A DNA stretch of 64,000 bases from Planosporangium flavigriseum (GCF_011947225.1 NZ_JAATVW010000004.1:124001-188000); one strand, 5' to 3'; positions 50,383 through 59,759 are shown, counted from the first letter of the stretch. Made by a program: numbers and translations. The notes: a model not told the origin generated them from the letters alone.

Positions 50383-51861
50383 TCAGCCGAGCGGCCAGGT
50401 GTGCACCGGCTCGTTGTCGGCGAGGTAGGTGCTGTAGCGCCGCAGCATCTCGCGCAGCGCCGACGGCCGGTCCAGATGTCGCTCCCGCTCCAGGGCCCGC
50501 ACGGTCTCGGTCTGCCAGACCGATCCGTTGCGCCGGCTCACGCAGCGCCCCTCGATGATGCCGAGAAGGCGGTCTCGGGTGACCGGGTCGACCCCGAAGC
50601 GGTCGAGGCCGTCGTACGCCTTCGGCAGCAGCTTTTCGAGGACGAGGTCGGTGATGCGGGTCTCGCCGAGCCGCGGCCACCACACGGTCGATTCGATGCC
50701 GTCGCGGGCCGCGGTGTGGAAGTTCTGCTCGGCGGCCGAGAACGTCAGCTGAGTCCACACCGGACGATCGGCCTCGGCGAGTTCGCGTACGAGCCCGAAA
50801 TAGAACGCGGCGTTGGCAAGCATGTCGACCACGGTCGGCCCCGAGGGCAGCACCCGGTTCTCCACCCGCAGATGCGGCCGGCCGTTCATGACGTCGTACA
50901 CCGGGCGGTTCCAGCGGTAGACCGTGCCGTTGTGCAGCCGAAGCTCACCCAGGCGCGGAACGCCGCCACTGTTGAGCACCTCGACCGGGTCCTCCGTCTC
51001 GGTGATCGGCAGCAGCGGCGGGAAGTACCGGACGTTCTCCTCGAACAGGTCGAAGATCGAAGTGATCCACCGTTCGCCGAACCAGACCCGCGGCCGCACT
51101 CCTTGTGCCTTGAGCTCGTCCGGCCGGGTGTCGGTGGCCTGCTCGAACAGGGCGATCCGGGTCTCGGACCACAACTGATGCCCGAAGAAGTACGGCGAGT
51201 TGGCGCCGACGGCGACCTGGATTCCGGCGATCGCCTGGGAGGCGTTCCAGTAACAGGCGAAGTCCTCCGGGGCGACCTGCAGGTGGAACTGCACGCTGGT
51301 GCACGCCGCCTCCGGCACGATCGAGTCGTTGGACGCCTGCAGCCGCTCGGCCCCTTGGATGTCGAGGGCCATCGCCTCTCCCCGGGCGGTGACGATCTGC
51401 TCGTTGAGCAGCCGGTACCTGGGATTGGCCGAGATGTTGTCAAGGACGGTGTGCGCCTGGGTAAGCGTCGGCAGAATGCCGATGAGGACGAGCTGGGCGT
51501 CGTGCTTGTGTGCCCGCTCGTCGGCGTGGGCGAGGCTTGCCGACACGTCCCGCTCGTACTCGTCGAACCCGTGCCCCGCGATCAGCCGCGGCCGGACGTT
51601 GATCTCCAGGTTGAACTGCCCGAGTTCGGTCTGGAACGACGAATCGGCCAGGTCGGCGAGGACCTCCGCGTTGCGCATCGCCGGCATGGCCTCACCGTCG
51701 ATGAGATTGAGCTCGATCTCCAGCCCGGTGGTCGGGCGATCGGCGTCGAAGCGGAAGTCGTTGAGCATCAGCGCGAAGACATCCAGGCATCTCCGGACCT
51801 TCCGCCGATAGCGCGCTCGGTCTTCGCGGCTGAAGGAAGCCAGCGAAACGTCTTTGCCCAT
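50383..51861 (-). CDS. GCS2-family glutamate-cysteine ligase-like enzyme, 492 aa
   Basis: The GCS2/carboxylate-amine ligase signature is visible: GLEIELNLIDGEA near residue 50, ELGQFNLEINVRP, and ACTSVQFHLQVAPEDFACYWN. ATG 51861 (MGKDVSLASFSREDRARYRRKV) is chosen over ATG 51873 because the family begins this way. It would join glutamate to an amine such as cysteine using ATP; in mycothiol-producing actinomycetes this relates to ergothioneine or other gamma-glutamyl compounds, but the true substrate is unknown. It is a single gene. Confidence 0.78.
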   Translation of the reverse strand: MGKDVSLASFSREDRARYRRKVRRCLDVFALMLNDFRFDADRPTTGLEIELNLIDGEAMPAMRNAEVLADLADSSFQTELGQFNLEINVRPRLIAGHGFDEYERDVSASLAHADERAHKHDAQLVLIGILPTLTQAHTVLDNISANPRYRLLNEQIVTARGEAMALDIQGAERLQASNDSIVPEAACTSVQFHLQVAPEDFACYWNASQAIAGIQVAVGANSPYFFGHQLWSETRIALFEQATDTRPDELKAQGVRPRVWFGERWITSIFDLFEENVRYFPPLLPITETEDPVEVLNSGGVPRLGELRLHNGTVYRWNRPVYDVMNGRPHLRVENRVLPSGPTVVDMLANAAFYFGLVRELAEADRPVWTQLTFSAAEQNFHTAARDGIESTVWWPRLGETRITDLVLEKLLPKAYDGLDRFGVDPVTRDRLLGIIEGRCVSRRNGSVWQTETVRALERERHLDRPSALREMLRRYSTYLADNEPVHTWPLG

Positions 51862-52001
51862 CGACGAATCCACCCCTGCCCGTGTCCTCGAACTTCAACC
51901 GTATGAGCGCGTCCGCCGGTACCGCTAGGGGCAAACCGGACCCCGTTCAGCGCAGGGTGAGCGGCAGGGTGCGTACAGTTCGACGCTCTCAACAGGTACG
52001 C

Positions 52002-52037
52002 GAAGCCGCGGGCACCACGCTGGGTGCCCGCGGCTTC
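52002..52037 (-). terminator. Terminator after yceI, 15-bp perfect stem
   Basis: GAAGCCGCGGGCACC and its exact complement surround a 6-base loop. The hairpin lies 36 bases beyond the yceI stop on the minus strand. Confidence 0.88.
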
Positions 52038-52072
52038 ACTAAACGAAAACCACCGATCGGGTGGCAGGCGGA

Positions 52073-52648
52073 TCAGGCCTGCCGGATCGCCTCGGCCTCG
52101 ATCTCGATCTTCACCTTCTTGCCGACCAGCACGCCGCCGGCCTCAAGGGCCTGGTTCCAGGTCATGCCGAACTCCTCGCGGTCGATCTCGGTGCTCGCAT
52201 TGAAGCCGATGACCTCCTGGCCCCACGGGCTGACCGCGACGCCTTCGAACTCGACGTCGAGGGTGACCTCGCGGGTGACGTCGCGGATGGTCAGCTCGCC
52301 GACGAGCTGGAACCGGTCGCCGGACGGCTGGAGCACGCGGGTGCTGCGGAACGTCAGCTCCGGGAACGTCTCCACATCCAGGAAGTCGCCGCTACGCAGG
52401 TGGGCGTCACGGTCGGCGACGCGGGTGTCGATGCTCGCGGCGGGGATGCGCACGGTGACCGACGAGGCCAGCGGGTCCTCCGCCACGGTGATTTCGCCGC
52501 TGACCTCCGTGAAGTTACCGCGTACCTTGCTCACCATGAGATGGCGGGCCACGAAGCCGACCCGGGTGTGCGTCGGGTCGAGCGCGAAGGTGCCGGCCGT
52601 CGGGATCGTGAGGCCAGCGAAGTTACGAGTGGTGGCGGATGCGGACAT
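52073..52648 (-). CDS. YceI-family lipid-binding-like protein, 191 aa
   Basis: YceI barrels bind isoprenoids or other lipophilic molecules. Visible features are FALDPTHTRVGFVARHLMVSKVRGNF, DAHLRSGDFLDVETFPELTFRSTRV and LVGELTIRDVTREVTLDVEFEG; the overall order is typical. No signal peptide is present, so it is a cytoplasmic member. ATG 52648 has GGGAGG 5 bases upstream. It is divergent from a MarR gene across a 98-base gap with two overlapping promoters, so it is likely to be MarR-controlled. Confidence 0.9.
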   Translation of the reverse strand: MSASATTRNFAGLTIPTAGTFALDPTHTRVGFVARHLMVSKVRGNFTEVSGEITVAEDPLASSVTVRIPAASIDTRVADRDAHLRSGDFLDVETFPELTFRSTRVLQPSGDRFQLVGELTIRDVTREVTLDVEFEGVAVSPWGQEVIGFNASTEIDREEFGMTWNQALEAGGVLVGKKVKIEIEAEAIRQA

Positions 52649-52681
52649 CAAGGGCCTCCCAGGTAGGGGTGGTGGCGTTAT

Positions 52682-52723
52682 TTGACTCGACAACTATATC
52701 GCTAACAATATTCCTCATGTCAA
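52682..52723. promoter_or_regulatory. Overlapping divergent promoters of yceI and marR
   Basis: Plus strand: TTGACT (52682-52687), 17 bases, ACAATA (52705-52710). Minus strand: TTGACA (52723-52718), 17 bases, GATATA (52700-52695). The two promoters overlap almost completely and are AT-rich compared with the surroundings. A MarR dimer bound here would stop both genes at once. Confidence 0.6.
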
Positions 52724-52746
52724 GTACCTACTGGTAAGGTGTTTAC

Positions 52747-53244
52747 GTGACCCAGCACCCGTTCGACGACGCTCGAATCACAGCCATGGGCCTCTTCACC
52801 GAGGCGTTCACCGGGCTGACCGCCCGCGCGTCGGAGCAACTGGCCCGCCACGGCATATCACTCGTCGAGTTCGAGGTGCTGATCCGGTTGGCCCGCTCCC
52901 CGCAGAGCCAACTGCGGATGACCGACCTCGCCGCACAGACCCAGCTGACCACGAGCGGCATCACCCGCGTCGTTGATCGACTGGAGCGCACCGGGCTGGT
53001 TTGCCGGCAGGCCTGCCCGACCGACCGGCGCAGCTCCTTCGCGGTACTCACCGACGCCGGGCGGGCCCGGATGGCAGAGGTGCTGCCGGGCCATCTCGAA
53101 CTGATCGAGCACTGGTTCACCGGCCTGCTCGCGCCGGACCAGCTGGCGCAGATGCTCGACGCGCTACGCGTCGTACGTGACGCGGTACGCCCGGAGGCCA
53201 CCTCGGGGGCGGCGCGGACCGCCAGTGAGTGCGCGGCCCGGTAG
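52747..53244 (+). CDS. MarR-family regulator, 165 aa
   Basis: The winged-helix DNA-binding part shows LVEFEVLIRLARSPQSQLRMTDLAAQTQLTTSGITRVVDRLERTGLVCRQACPTDRRSSFAVLTDAGR at about 40-110, the classic MarR pattern with the wing RRSS. GTG 52747 follows a short leader. The gene is divergent from yceI and is its likely repressor. The stop at 53244 lies at the first unit of a 20-base direct repeat. Confidence 0.9.
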   Translation: MTQHPFDDARITAMGLFTEAFTGLTARASEQLARHGISLVEFEVLIRLARSPQSQLRMTDLAAQTQLTTSGITRVVDRLERTGLVCRQACPTDRRSSFAVLTDAGRARMAEVLPGHLELIEHWFTGLLAPDQLAQMLDALRVVRDAVRPEATSGAARTASECAAR

Positions 53245-53284
53245 CCGTAGGCAATACCGGACGGGTAGCCGTAGGCAATACCGG
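53241..53284. repeat. 20-base direct repeat downstream of marR
   Basis: GTAGCCGTAGGCAATACCGG occurs twice, at 53241-53260 and 53265-53284, separated by four bases (24-base period). The first copy overlaps the marR stop. A third partial match TACCGGCAG follows near 53291. Confidence 0.8.
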
Positions 53285-53466
53285 CAGAAGTACCGGCAGG
53301 ACTCGTGCTGAGAGTCGGACCAAGCACCCAAACGGGAGTAATCCCACGGGACCACTGAGTAATCTCCCCTGCCGGGAGGCAGTAACAGGGGCCCGGCACG
53401 GGCGAAGAGGTGGGGCCGTTGGGGGGCCTTCGTCCGTGCCGCCCCGCCCCCGCAGGGCACGTGCGG

Positions 53467-55875
53467 CTAACGACCCAGCAGAGCCAGGTCGCGCGGCAGC
53501 AGGACCAGGCCGCCGCCCCGGCACACCTCAGCGAGCTGAGCCAGTACCGATTGCCGCTCGGCCGGATCGTCTGTGCCGGCCGCCACCCCGACGAGGGCCT
53601 CCACCACGTCCCGGGCATCGCGGTGACCGAACAGAGCCACGGCCGCCGCCTCAAAGAGCTTCACCGCGTCCGTCCGTTCACCGCGCGCCAGCGCCAGATA
53701 GCCGCCGATCATCGCGCGTACGCCCTCGGCCTGCTCGACGTCGGCGAACGCCGCCAGGATCGCGTCCGCCTCGTACGCGGCTCCCGCCTCCGCCAACGCC
53801 AACCCCACCGTCCCCTGGGCACGCACCAGGTGGCCGGGATCGCCGACCCCCGCCAGCAGGACCACCGCGCGGCGGCCGGTCTCCACGGCGGCGTCGTACC
53901 GGCCGTCCAACCGGGCCACCTCCGCCAGGTCGGCCAGCGCCACGGCTTCCAGCCGGGTATCGGCGCCGGCCTGCCGGGCCACCCGCTCCAGGCGCCGACT
54001 GGCCGCGGCGAGCTCACCGACTCGGATCTCATGCCAGGTCAGGTTGTGCTCGGCGATCAGAACCTCGCGGGCACGGCCCGTACGCTGCGCCAGGTCGAGC
54101 ATCGCGTCAGCGTGCCGGCGCGCGTCGTCGTACCCACCGATCGCCTGCCACAGCGCACTCAGACAGTCGTGCGCCGCTAACTCCCCGTCCGTGTCACCGA
54201 GCCCGGTGAACGTCTCGAGGGCACGCCGCGCCCCGGCCAACTCCGCAAGCCCTTCGCCGTGCGTGAGAGCGAGCGTCGCGGCACCGAGCTGAGCCCGGGC
54301 CCGTACCGCCGGGTCCGCTCCGGTGCTACGCGGGTCGGCGAGCAGTCGACGCAGCCAGGCCCGCCCCTCGGCATCACGGCCGCGGAAACGCCACCACCGG
54401 GTGAGGGCACCGGCCAGCGCCAGCGCGGTCGGCGGATCGGCGTCCGCCGCATGGTGCAGCGCCGCCTGCAGATCGCTGAGCAGGTGATCGAGCAGGGAGA
54501 CGGCCGCCGCCATAGCCGGTCCGGCCAGATCACCGACGGTCCTTTCGGCGAGGTGGGCGAAGAGCCGGGCGTGCCGGGTACGCACCTCGGCCAGGTGACC
54601 GGCTTCGGCACAGCGCTCGATGACGAAGTCGTGCACGACGTCGAGCAGCCGGAAGCGCAGCGGACCGGTTGCCCGTACGCTCACCAGGCCGAGCTCGACG
54701 AGCCGGTCGAGGACCGCCTCGACATCATCGACCACGCCATCGAGCAGCTCTTCGGCTAGCTCCACCGACCACCGGCCGACGAACGCCGTCAGCCACTCCA
54801 GCGCCAACCGCTCGTTCGCGTCGAGCAGCCGGTAGCTCGCCGCGACTGCGTCGCGCAGACTCTGTCCGTCGGGGCCCTGCTCGCCGAGATCGAGCACCCG
54901 GTGGCCGTACCTGTCCAGGATCTCGCTCAGCGCGAGCACCCGGCCCCGCGCGGCGGCCAGCTCGATGGCGAGCGGGAGGCCGCCCAGTCGGCGTACCAGC
55001 TCGCCGAGCACGGGCACCTCGGCTGGCTCGACCGGGTGGCGGCGCACCTTCCGCAGCCGTTCCAGAAACAACGACACCGCCGGGTACGCGGAGAGCCCGG
55101 TGAGGTCGGACGCTGATCCGCGCGGCGGTGCCTCGAGTGGCGAGACCGGCCAGGTGACGGCCCCGGGCGCGGCCACCGGTTGCCGGCTCGTCACGAGTAC
55201 CCGAAGTCGCGGCGCATGCGCGCGTAGCCAGGCGAGCGCGGTAGCGCACGCGGCGGGCGCCCGGTCCGCGCCATCGACCATCAGCAGCGTGGGCTGCCCC
55301 GCGCAGCGCTCGGCGAGATCCACGGCGCGCGCGACGCCGAACACCGAAGCGACCGTTGCGAGGATGTCCTCGGACTCCGACACGTCCGAGACGGAGATGC
55401 CGGCCACGCCGCCGGGGAAGCGGTCGGCGACGTGGTGCACGACGGCGAGGGCGAGGCACGTCTTACCCACCCCGGCGAGGCCGGTCAGCAGCACGACGTC
55501 GTAGGCGGCGAGCAGTCCGGCGACGTGGCTCAGGTCGTCGTCCCGCCCTACCAGCGGCGCCGGTGGCGGCAGGGCGATCGTACGGGGAGCCGGCCCGTCG
55601 CGCCGCGGAGCAGTCTCCGGGTCCCGCAGCCGGCCGCGAGCGGTCTCCTCGAAGCGGGTACGCGCGGCGCCGGCCAGTCCGAGCGCACGGGCCAGGAGGT
55701 CCACCGTGCCGCGCTGCGGCCGCACCGCCCGTCCCCGTTCCAGCTCACGGACGGTCCGAACGCCGATGCCCGCGCGGGTGGCGAGCTCCTCCTGCGTCAG
55801 CCCGGCGGCTCGGCGGTGAGCACGCAGCACAGTGGCGAAACCGCCCCCCGGTGTCGGTGCTGGATCCGGGCCCAC
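53467..55875 (-). CDS. XRE-HTH / NB-ARC ATPase / TPR-like transcriptional regulator, 802 aa
   Basis: Residues 13-70 form an XRE HTH (FATVLRAHRRAAGLTQEELATRAGIGVRTVRELERGR). An NB-ARC STAND ATPase follows with P-loop GLAGVGKTCLA, TLLMVDGADRAP and VLVTSRQPV. The C-terminal 450 residues are a helical repeat, TPR-like region. Such AfsR-type regulators combine signal sensing with DNA binding; targets are unknown. It stands alone, with a 222-base gap to marR and a short gap to the acyl-CoA dehydrogenase. The start at 55875 could be slightly internal. Confidence 0.85.
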   Translation of the reverse strand: MGPDPAPTPGGGFATVLRAHRRAAGLTQEELATRAGIGVRTVRELERGRAVRPQRGTVDLLARALGLAGAARTRFEETARGRLRDPETAPRRDGPAPRTIALPPPAPLVGRDDDLSHVAGLLAAYDVVLLTGLAGVGKTCLALAVVHHVADRFPGGVAGISVSDVSESEDILATVASVFGVARAVDLAERCAGQPTLLMVDGADRAPAACATALAWLRAHAPRLRVLVTSRQPVAAPGAVTWPVSPLEAPPRGSASDLTGLSAYPAVSLFLERLRKVRRHPVEPAEVPVLGELVRRLGGLPLAIELAAARGRVLALSEILDRYGHRVLDLGEQGPDGQSLRDAVAASYRLLDANERLALEWLTAFVGRWSVELAEELLDGVVDDVEAVLDRLVELGLVSVRATGPLRFRLLDVVHDFVIERCAEAGHLAEVRTRHARLFAHLAERTVGDLAGPAMAAAVSLLDHLLSDLQAALHHAADADPPTALALAGALTRWWRFRGRDAEGRAWLRRLLADPRSTGADPAVRARAQLGAATLALTHGEGLAELAGARRALETFTGLGDTDGELAAHDCLSALWQAIGGYDDARRHADAMLDLAQRTGRAREVLIAEHNLTWHEIRVGELAAASRRLERVARQAGADTRLEAVALADLAEVARLDGRYDAAVETGRRAVVLLAGVGDPGHLVRAQGTVGLALAEAGAAYEADAILAAFADVEQAEGVRAMIGGYLALARGERTDAVKLFEAAAVALFGHRDARDVVEALVGVAAGTDDPAERQSVLAQLAEVCRGGGLVLLPRDLALLGR

Positions 55876-55999
55876 GTTTCGGAAGGCTACGCAGATACTC
55901 CCTGTACGCGAACTACTTCGTCCGGGTTATGACGGCCAGGCAGAAAAACATCCGACAGTTTGCGAGCTTGTGCAATCGCACTACGGGGTCACCTAGGAG

Positions 56000-57157
56000 C
56001 TACAGCCCCAGCTCCCTCGCGATGATCATCCGCTGGACCTCGGACGTACCCTCGCCGATCTCCAGGATCTTCGAGTCACGCCAGAACCGGCCCACCGGGA
56101 ACTCGTTCATGAACCCGTAGCCGCCGTGGATCTGGGTGGCGTCCCGGGCGTTGGCGACGGCCACCTCGCTGGCGTGCAGCTTCGTGATCGCCGCGATCCG
56201 CTTGATGTCCTCGCCGGCCGCCAGGCGCGAAGCGGCGTCGTAGTAGGACAGCCGGGCCGTGTGCGCCCTCGCCTCCATATCAGCGATCTTGAACTGGATC
56301 GCCTGGAAGTTGCCGATCGGCTGGCCGAAGGCGTGCCGCTGCTTCGCGTACTTCACCGACTCGTCGACGCAGCCCTGCGCGAGCCCGACCGACAGCGCGG
56401 CGATCGCGACACGGCCCTCGTCGAGGGTCTGCAGGAACTGCGCGAAGCCGCGGCCGCGCTGGCCGAGCAGGTTGGCGGCGGGCACCCGTACATCGTCGAA
56501 GTTCAACTCGTGGGTGTCGGAGGCGCACCAGCCCACCTTCGAGTAGCCCGGCGCGACGGTGAAGCCCGGTGTACCGGACGGCACGATGATCGCGGAGATC
56601 TCCTTGCGCCCGTCGGGTGTCTCCCCTGTCACCGCGGTGACCGTGACGAGGGCGGTGATGTCGGTGCCCGAGTTGGTGATGAACGCCTTGGATCCGTTGA
56701 TGACCCACTCGTTCGTCGCCTCGTCCAGGCGCGCCCTCGTCGCCGTGCCACCCGCGTCGGAGCCGAAGCCCGGCTCGGTCAGGCCGAACGCCGCGAGGTT
56801 CTCCCCGCTGACCAACCGGGGCAGCCATTCGCGCTTCTGTTCTTCAGTGCCGAACCGGTAGATCGGTATCGCGCCGAGCGAGATCGCCGCCTCGAGCGTG
56901 ATCGCCACACTGGAGTCGACCCGGGCCAACTCCTCCAGGGCGAGGCAGAGGGCGAAGTAGTCGCCGCCCATCCCGCCGTACTCCGCTCCGAACGGCAGGC
57001 CGAACAGGCCCATCTTGCCCATCTGGCGGACGATCTCGTACGGGAAAGCGTGCCGTTCGTAAAAGTCGCCGATGACCGGCGCAACCACGTCCCGGGCGAA
57101 CTCGCGCACGCTCTGCCGCAGCGCCTCGTGCTCCTCGCTGAGCCTGAAGTCGGGCAT
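56000..57157 (-). CDS. Acyl-CoA dehydrogenase, 385 aa, liu-type cluster
   Basis: FAD/substrate features AAFGLTEPGFGSDAGGT and FITNSGTDI are intact. The catalytic Glu369 lies in LEIGEGTSEV, the short/medium-chain position; isovaleryl-CoA dehydrogenases usually have Ala or Gly there, so a strict isovaleryl function is not supported by this motif. The gene is last of a run with carboxyltransferase, HMG-CoA lyase and biotin carboxylase, suggesting branched-chain acyl-CoA (leucine or related) breakdown. It starts 18 bases after the carboxyltransferase stop and likely shares its operator-controlled promoter. Confidence 0.88.
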   Translation of the reverse strand: MPDFRLSEEHEALRQSVREFARDVVAPVIGDFYERHAFPYEIVRQMGKMGLFGLPFGAEYGGMGGDYFALCLALEELARVDSSVAITLEAAISLGAIPIYRFGTEEQKREWLPRLVSGENLAAFGLTEPGFGSDAGGTATRARLDEATNEWVINGSKAFITNSGTDITALVTVTAVTGETPDGRKEISAIIVPSGTPGFTVAPGYSKVGWCASDTHELNFDDVRVPAANLLGQRGRGFAQFLQTLDEGRVAIAALSVGLAQGCVDESVKYAKQRHAFGQPIGNFQAIQFKIADMEARAHTARLSYYDAASRLAAGEDIKRIAAITKLHASEVAVANARDATQIHGGYGFMNEFPVGRFWRDSKILEIGEGTSEVQRMIIARELGL

Positions 57158-57175
57158 CCGATGCTCCTGTAACGC

Positions 57176-58708
57176 CTAGACCGGGGTGACGCCGTGGCGG
57201 CGCCGGGAGAAGTGACGGTCCTTGCCGGCGGCCGCCGCGAACCGCCGGATCAATTCGCCGCGCAGGTCGCCTGGCTCGACGATGGCATCGACGACGAGTT
57301 CACTGGCGAGCCGGACGATGTCGATGTCGCGCTCGTACTCGGCGCGCTTGGCGGCCACGAACTCCGCCCGCTCGTCCTCGTCGGAAATCGCGGCGATCTT
57401 GTTGGCGTACACCGCGTTGACCGCGGCCTCCGCGCCCATCACCGCGATCTTCGCGGTCGGCAGCGCGATCGTTGCGTCGGGCTCGAAGCCGGGGCCGGCC
57501 ATCGCGTACAGCCCGGCGCCGTAGGCCTTGCGCACCACGACGCAGATCTTCGGTACGGTCGCCTCGCTGATCGCCGTGATCATCTTTGCGCCGTGCCGGA
57601 TGATCCCCTGCTTCTCCACCGCCGAGCCGACCATGAAGCCGGGCACGTCGGACAGGAACAGCAGGGGCACGTTGAACGCGTCGCACAGTTGCACGAAGCG
57701 GGTCGCCTTGTCGGCCGAGTCGACGAAGAGCACTCCACCCTTGAACATCGAGTTGTTGGCGACGACGCCGACCACCTCGCCGTTCAGGCGACCGAAGCCG
57801 ATGGTGAGCTCCTTGGCCCACAACGGCTGGATCTCGAAGAAACTGTCGGAGTCGAGCAGGCCGTTGGCGTACCGGCGCATGTCGAACGCCTGCCGCTCGC
57901 TGGCCGGGACGAGGGCGGCGAGGTCGATCTTCTCCGGAGCGTTCTGCGCTTCCCGCTTCGGCGGGTGCTGGGTCCAGTTGGACGGGAGATAGGAGAGGTA
58001 CCGCTTGACCGTGTCGATCGCGTCGGCCTCGGTCTTGCACAGGAAGTGCCCGACGCCCGACTCGGCACAATGCACCTTCGCCCCACCCATGGCTTCGAGG
58101 GTGGTCTTCTCCCCGGTGACCATCTCGACCATGCGGTCGGAGCCGAGGTACATGCTGGCGTTGCCCTCGACCATCGCCACCACGTCACAGAATGCCGGGA
58201 TGTACGCCCCGCCGGCCGCGCTCGGTCCGAACAGCGCGCAGGCCTGCGGAATGCTGCCGGACGCCCGGACCTGGTTGTAGAAGATCTTGCCGGCGCCGCG
58301 CCGGCCGGGGAACAGTTCGACCTGGTCGGTGATCCGCGCGCCGGCTGAGTCGACCAGGTAGACCATGGGCACGCCCGTCGTGTACGCGCGCTCGATGATC
58401 CGGATGATCTTTTCGACCGTACGCGCGCCCCAGGAGCCCGCCTTGACCGTCGAGTCGTTGGCCATCAGGCAGATCGGCCGCCCGTCGACGGTCGCCGTCC
58501 CGGTCACCACCCCGTCCGCCGGCAGTCCGTCGGCGAGGACGTTGGCGTACATCCCGTCCTCGACGAAGGAGCCCTCGTCGACGAGGAGCGCGACCCGCTC
58601 GCGGGCGAAGAGCTTGCCCTTGGCCGCGTTGGCGGCGTGATAGCGCTCGGCGCCGCCGGCGCGTACGCGCTTGCGCAGCTGCTCAAGCGTCTCCTCGTCG
58701 AGCGTCAC
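57176..58708 (-). CDS. Acyl-CoA carboxylase beta (carboxyltransferase) subunit, 510 aa
   Basis: Carboxyltransferase N and C domains are complete: MVYLVDSAGARITDQVELFPGRRGAGKIFYNQ, GPSAAGGAYIPAF, VPGFMVGSAVEKQGIIRHGAK and YGAGLYAMAGPGFEPDATIALP. It moves CO2 from biotin to an acyl-CoA, here probably methylcrotonyl-CoA given the HMG-CoA lyase next to it. GTG 58708 has GGGAGG 7 bases upstream. A TetR-type palindrome at 58735-58744 lies 27-36 bases before the start. The biotin carrier domain it needs is not part of this protein. Confidence 0.9.
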   Translation of the reverse strand: MTLDEETLEQLRKRVRAGGAERYHAANAAKGKLFARERVALLVDEGSFVEDGMYANVLADGLPADGVVTGTATVDGRPICLMANDSTVKAGSWGARTVEKIIRIIERAYTTGVPMVYLVDSAGARITDQVELFPGRRGAGKIFYNQVRASGSIPQACALFGPSAAGGAYIPAFCDVVAMVEGNASMYLGSDRMVEMVTGEKTTLEAMGGAKVHCAESGVGHFLCKTEADAIDTVKRYLSYLPSNWTQHPPKREAQNAPEKIDLAALVPASERQAFDMRRYANGLLDSDSFFEIQPLWAKELTIGFGRLNGEVVGVVANNSMFKGGVLFVDSADKATRFVQLCDAFNVPLLFLSDVPGFMVGSAVEKQGIIRHGAKMITAISEATVPKICVVVRKAYGAGLYAMAGPGFEPDATIALPTAKIAVMGAEAAVNAVYANKIAAISDEDERAEFVAAKRAEYERDIDIVRLASELVVDAIVEPGDLRGELIRRFAAAAGKDRHFSRRRHGVTPV

Positions 58709-58734
58709 CGAACACCTCCCGACAGCACAACCTG

Positions 58735-58744
58735 AACGATCGTT
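58735..58744. promoter_or_regulatory. TetR operator upstream of the carboxyltransferase
   Basis: AACGATCGTT is a perfect 10-base palindrome in the context CCTGAACGATCGTTAGGTT. It closely matches the site upstream of the cluster's tetR gene (61903-61912), so the same repressor probably controls both promoters. Confidence 0.65.
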
Positions 58745-58780
58745 AGGTTAGCGCATTCGGAAGGTAGCCGCGAGATCGGA

Positions 58781-59692
58781 TCAGCGCCCGGACGGCAGCC
58801 GTGGGCCGGCCCGCAGCACCCCGGACGGAAGGTCCCGGCCCACGATCTCCTGCGCTAGTCGGGCGACGTCGATCAGCGTGTCCAGGTCCACCCCGGTCTC
58901 GATGCCCATGTCGTGCAGCATGTGCACGACCTCCTCGGTGGCGACGTTGCCGCTGGCACCGGGGGCGTACGGGCATCCGCCGAGCCCGCCGACGCTGGCG
59001 TCGAACTCGGTCACACCGAGTTGCAGCGCCGCGTAGACGTTGGCGAGCGCGGTGCCTCGCGTGTTGTGGAAGTGCAGCAGCAGGGGCAGGTCGGGGTGGT
59101 TCTCGCGTACCCGGGAGACGACAGCGACGACCCGCGGCGGCGTCGCCATTCCGGTCGTGTCGCCGAAGGCGACCCGGTCGGCGCCGTCGGCGACGACCCG
59201 GTCGACGATCGCCGCCACCCGGTCCGGCTCGACGTCGCCCTCGTACGGGCAGCCGAAGCTGGTCGCCACGATCACCTCGGCCCGCGCGCCGGCCGTGTGC
59301 AGCAGGTCGATCAGCGCGGCGATGTCGTCGAGGGACTCAACCGTGGACCGGTTGAGGTTGCGCCGATTGTGGGTGTCGGAGGCCGAGACCACGACCTCGA
59401 TCTCGGAGAAGCCGGCGTCGAGGGCGCGCTGCGCGCCGCGGCTGTTGGGCACGAGCGCGGAGTAGCGGACCGCGGGGTCTTTCCGCGCCGCCTTCCAGAC
59501 CTCGTCGGCGTCGGCCATCTGTGGGATCGCCTTCGGATGCACGAAGCTGACCGCTTCGATCCGTCCGACCCCGGTGCGGGAGAGCGCGTCGAGGAGCCGG
59601 ACCTTCGCGCCGGTCGGTACCGGGTCCTCGTTCTGCAGGCCGTCGCGGGGCCCGACCTCACGGATCGAGACCTTGCTCGGCATGGCGGACAT
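58781..59692 (-). CDS. Hydroxymethylglutaryl-CoA lyase, 303 aa
   Basis: Lyase motifs: IREVGPRDGLQNE near residue 10, the metal-site HFHNTRGTALANVYAAL and the active-site signature VGGLGGCPYAPGASGNVATEEVVHML with the catalytic Cys. ATG 59692 has GAGGAGGAG 5 bases upstream; longer frames are unlike the family. It splits HMG-CoA into acetyl-CoA and acetoacetate, the last step of leucine breakdown. It follows the biotin carboxylase by 67 bases and precedes the carboxyltransferase. Confidence 0.92.
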   Translation of the reverse strand: MSAMPSKVSIREVGPRDGLQNEDPVPTGAKVRLLDALSRTGVGRIEAVSFVHPKAIPQMADADEVWKAARKDPAVRYSALVPNSRGAQRALDAGFSEIEVVVSASDTHNRRNLNRSTVESLDDIAALIDLLHTAGARAEVIVATSFGCPYEGDVEPDRVAAIVDRVVADGADRVAFGDTTGMATPPRVVAVVSRVRENHPDLPLLLHFHNTRGTALANVYAALQLGVTEFDASVGGLGGCPYAPGASGNVATEEVVHMLHDMGIETGVDLDTLIDVARLAQEIVGRDLPSGVLRAGPRLPSGR

Positions 59693-59759
59693 GTGGCTCC
59701 TCCTCATCTCCGACCCGCTGGGCCTAACCCATACCCCAGCAGGCGCGGCCGCCAGACAC

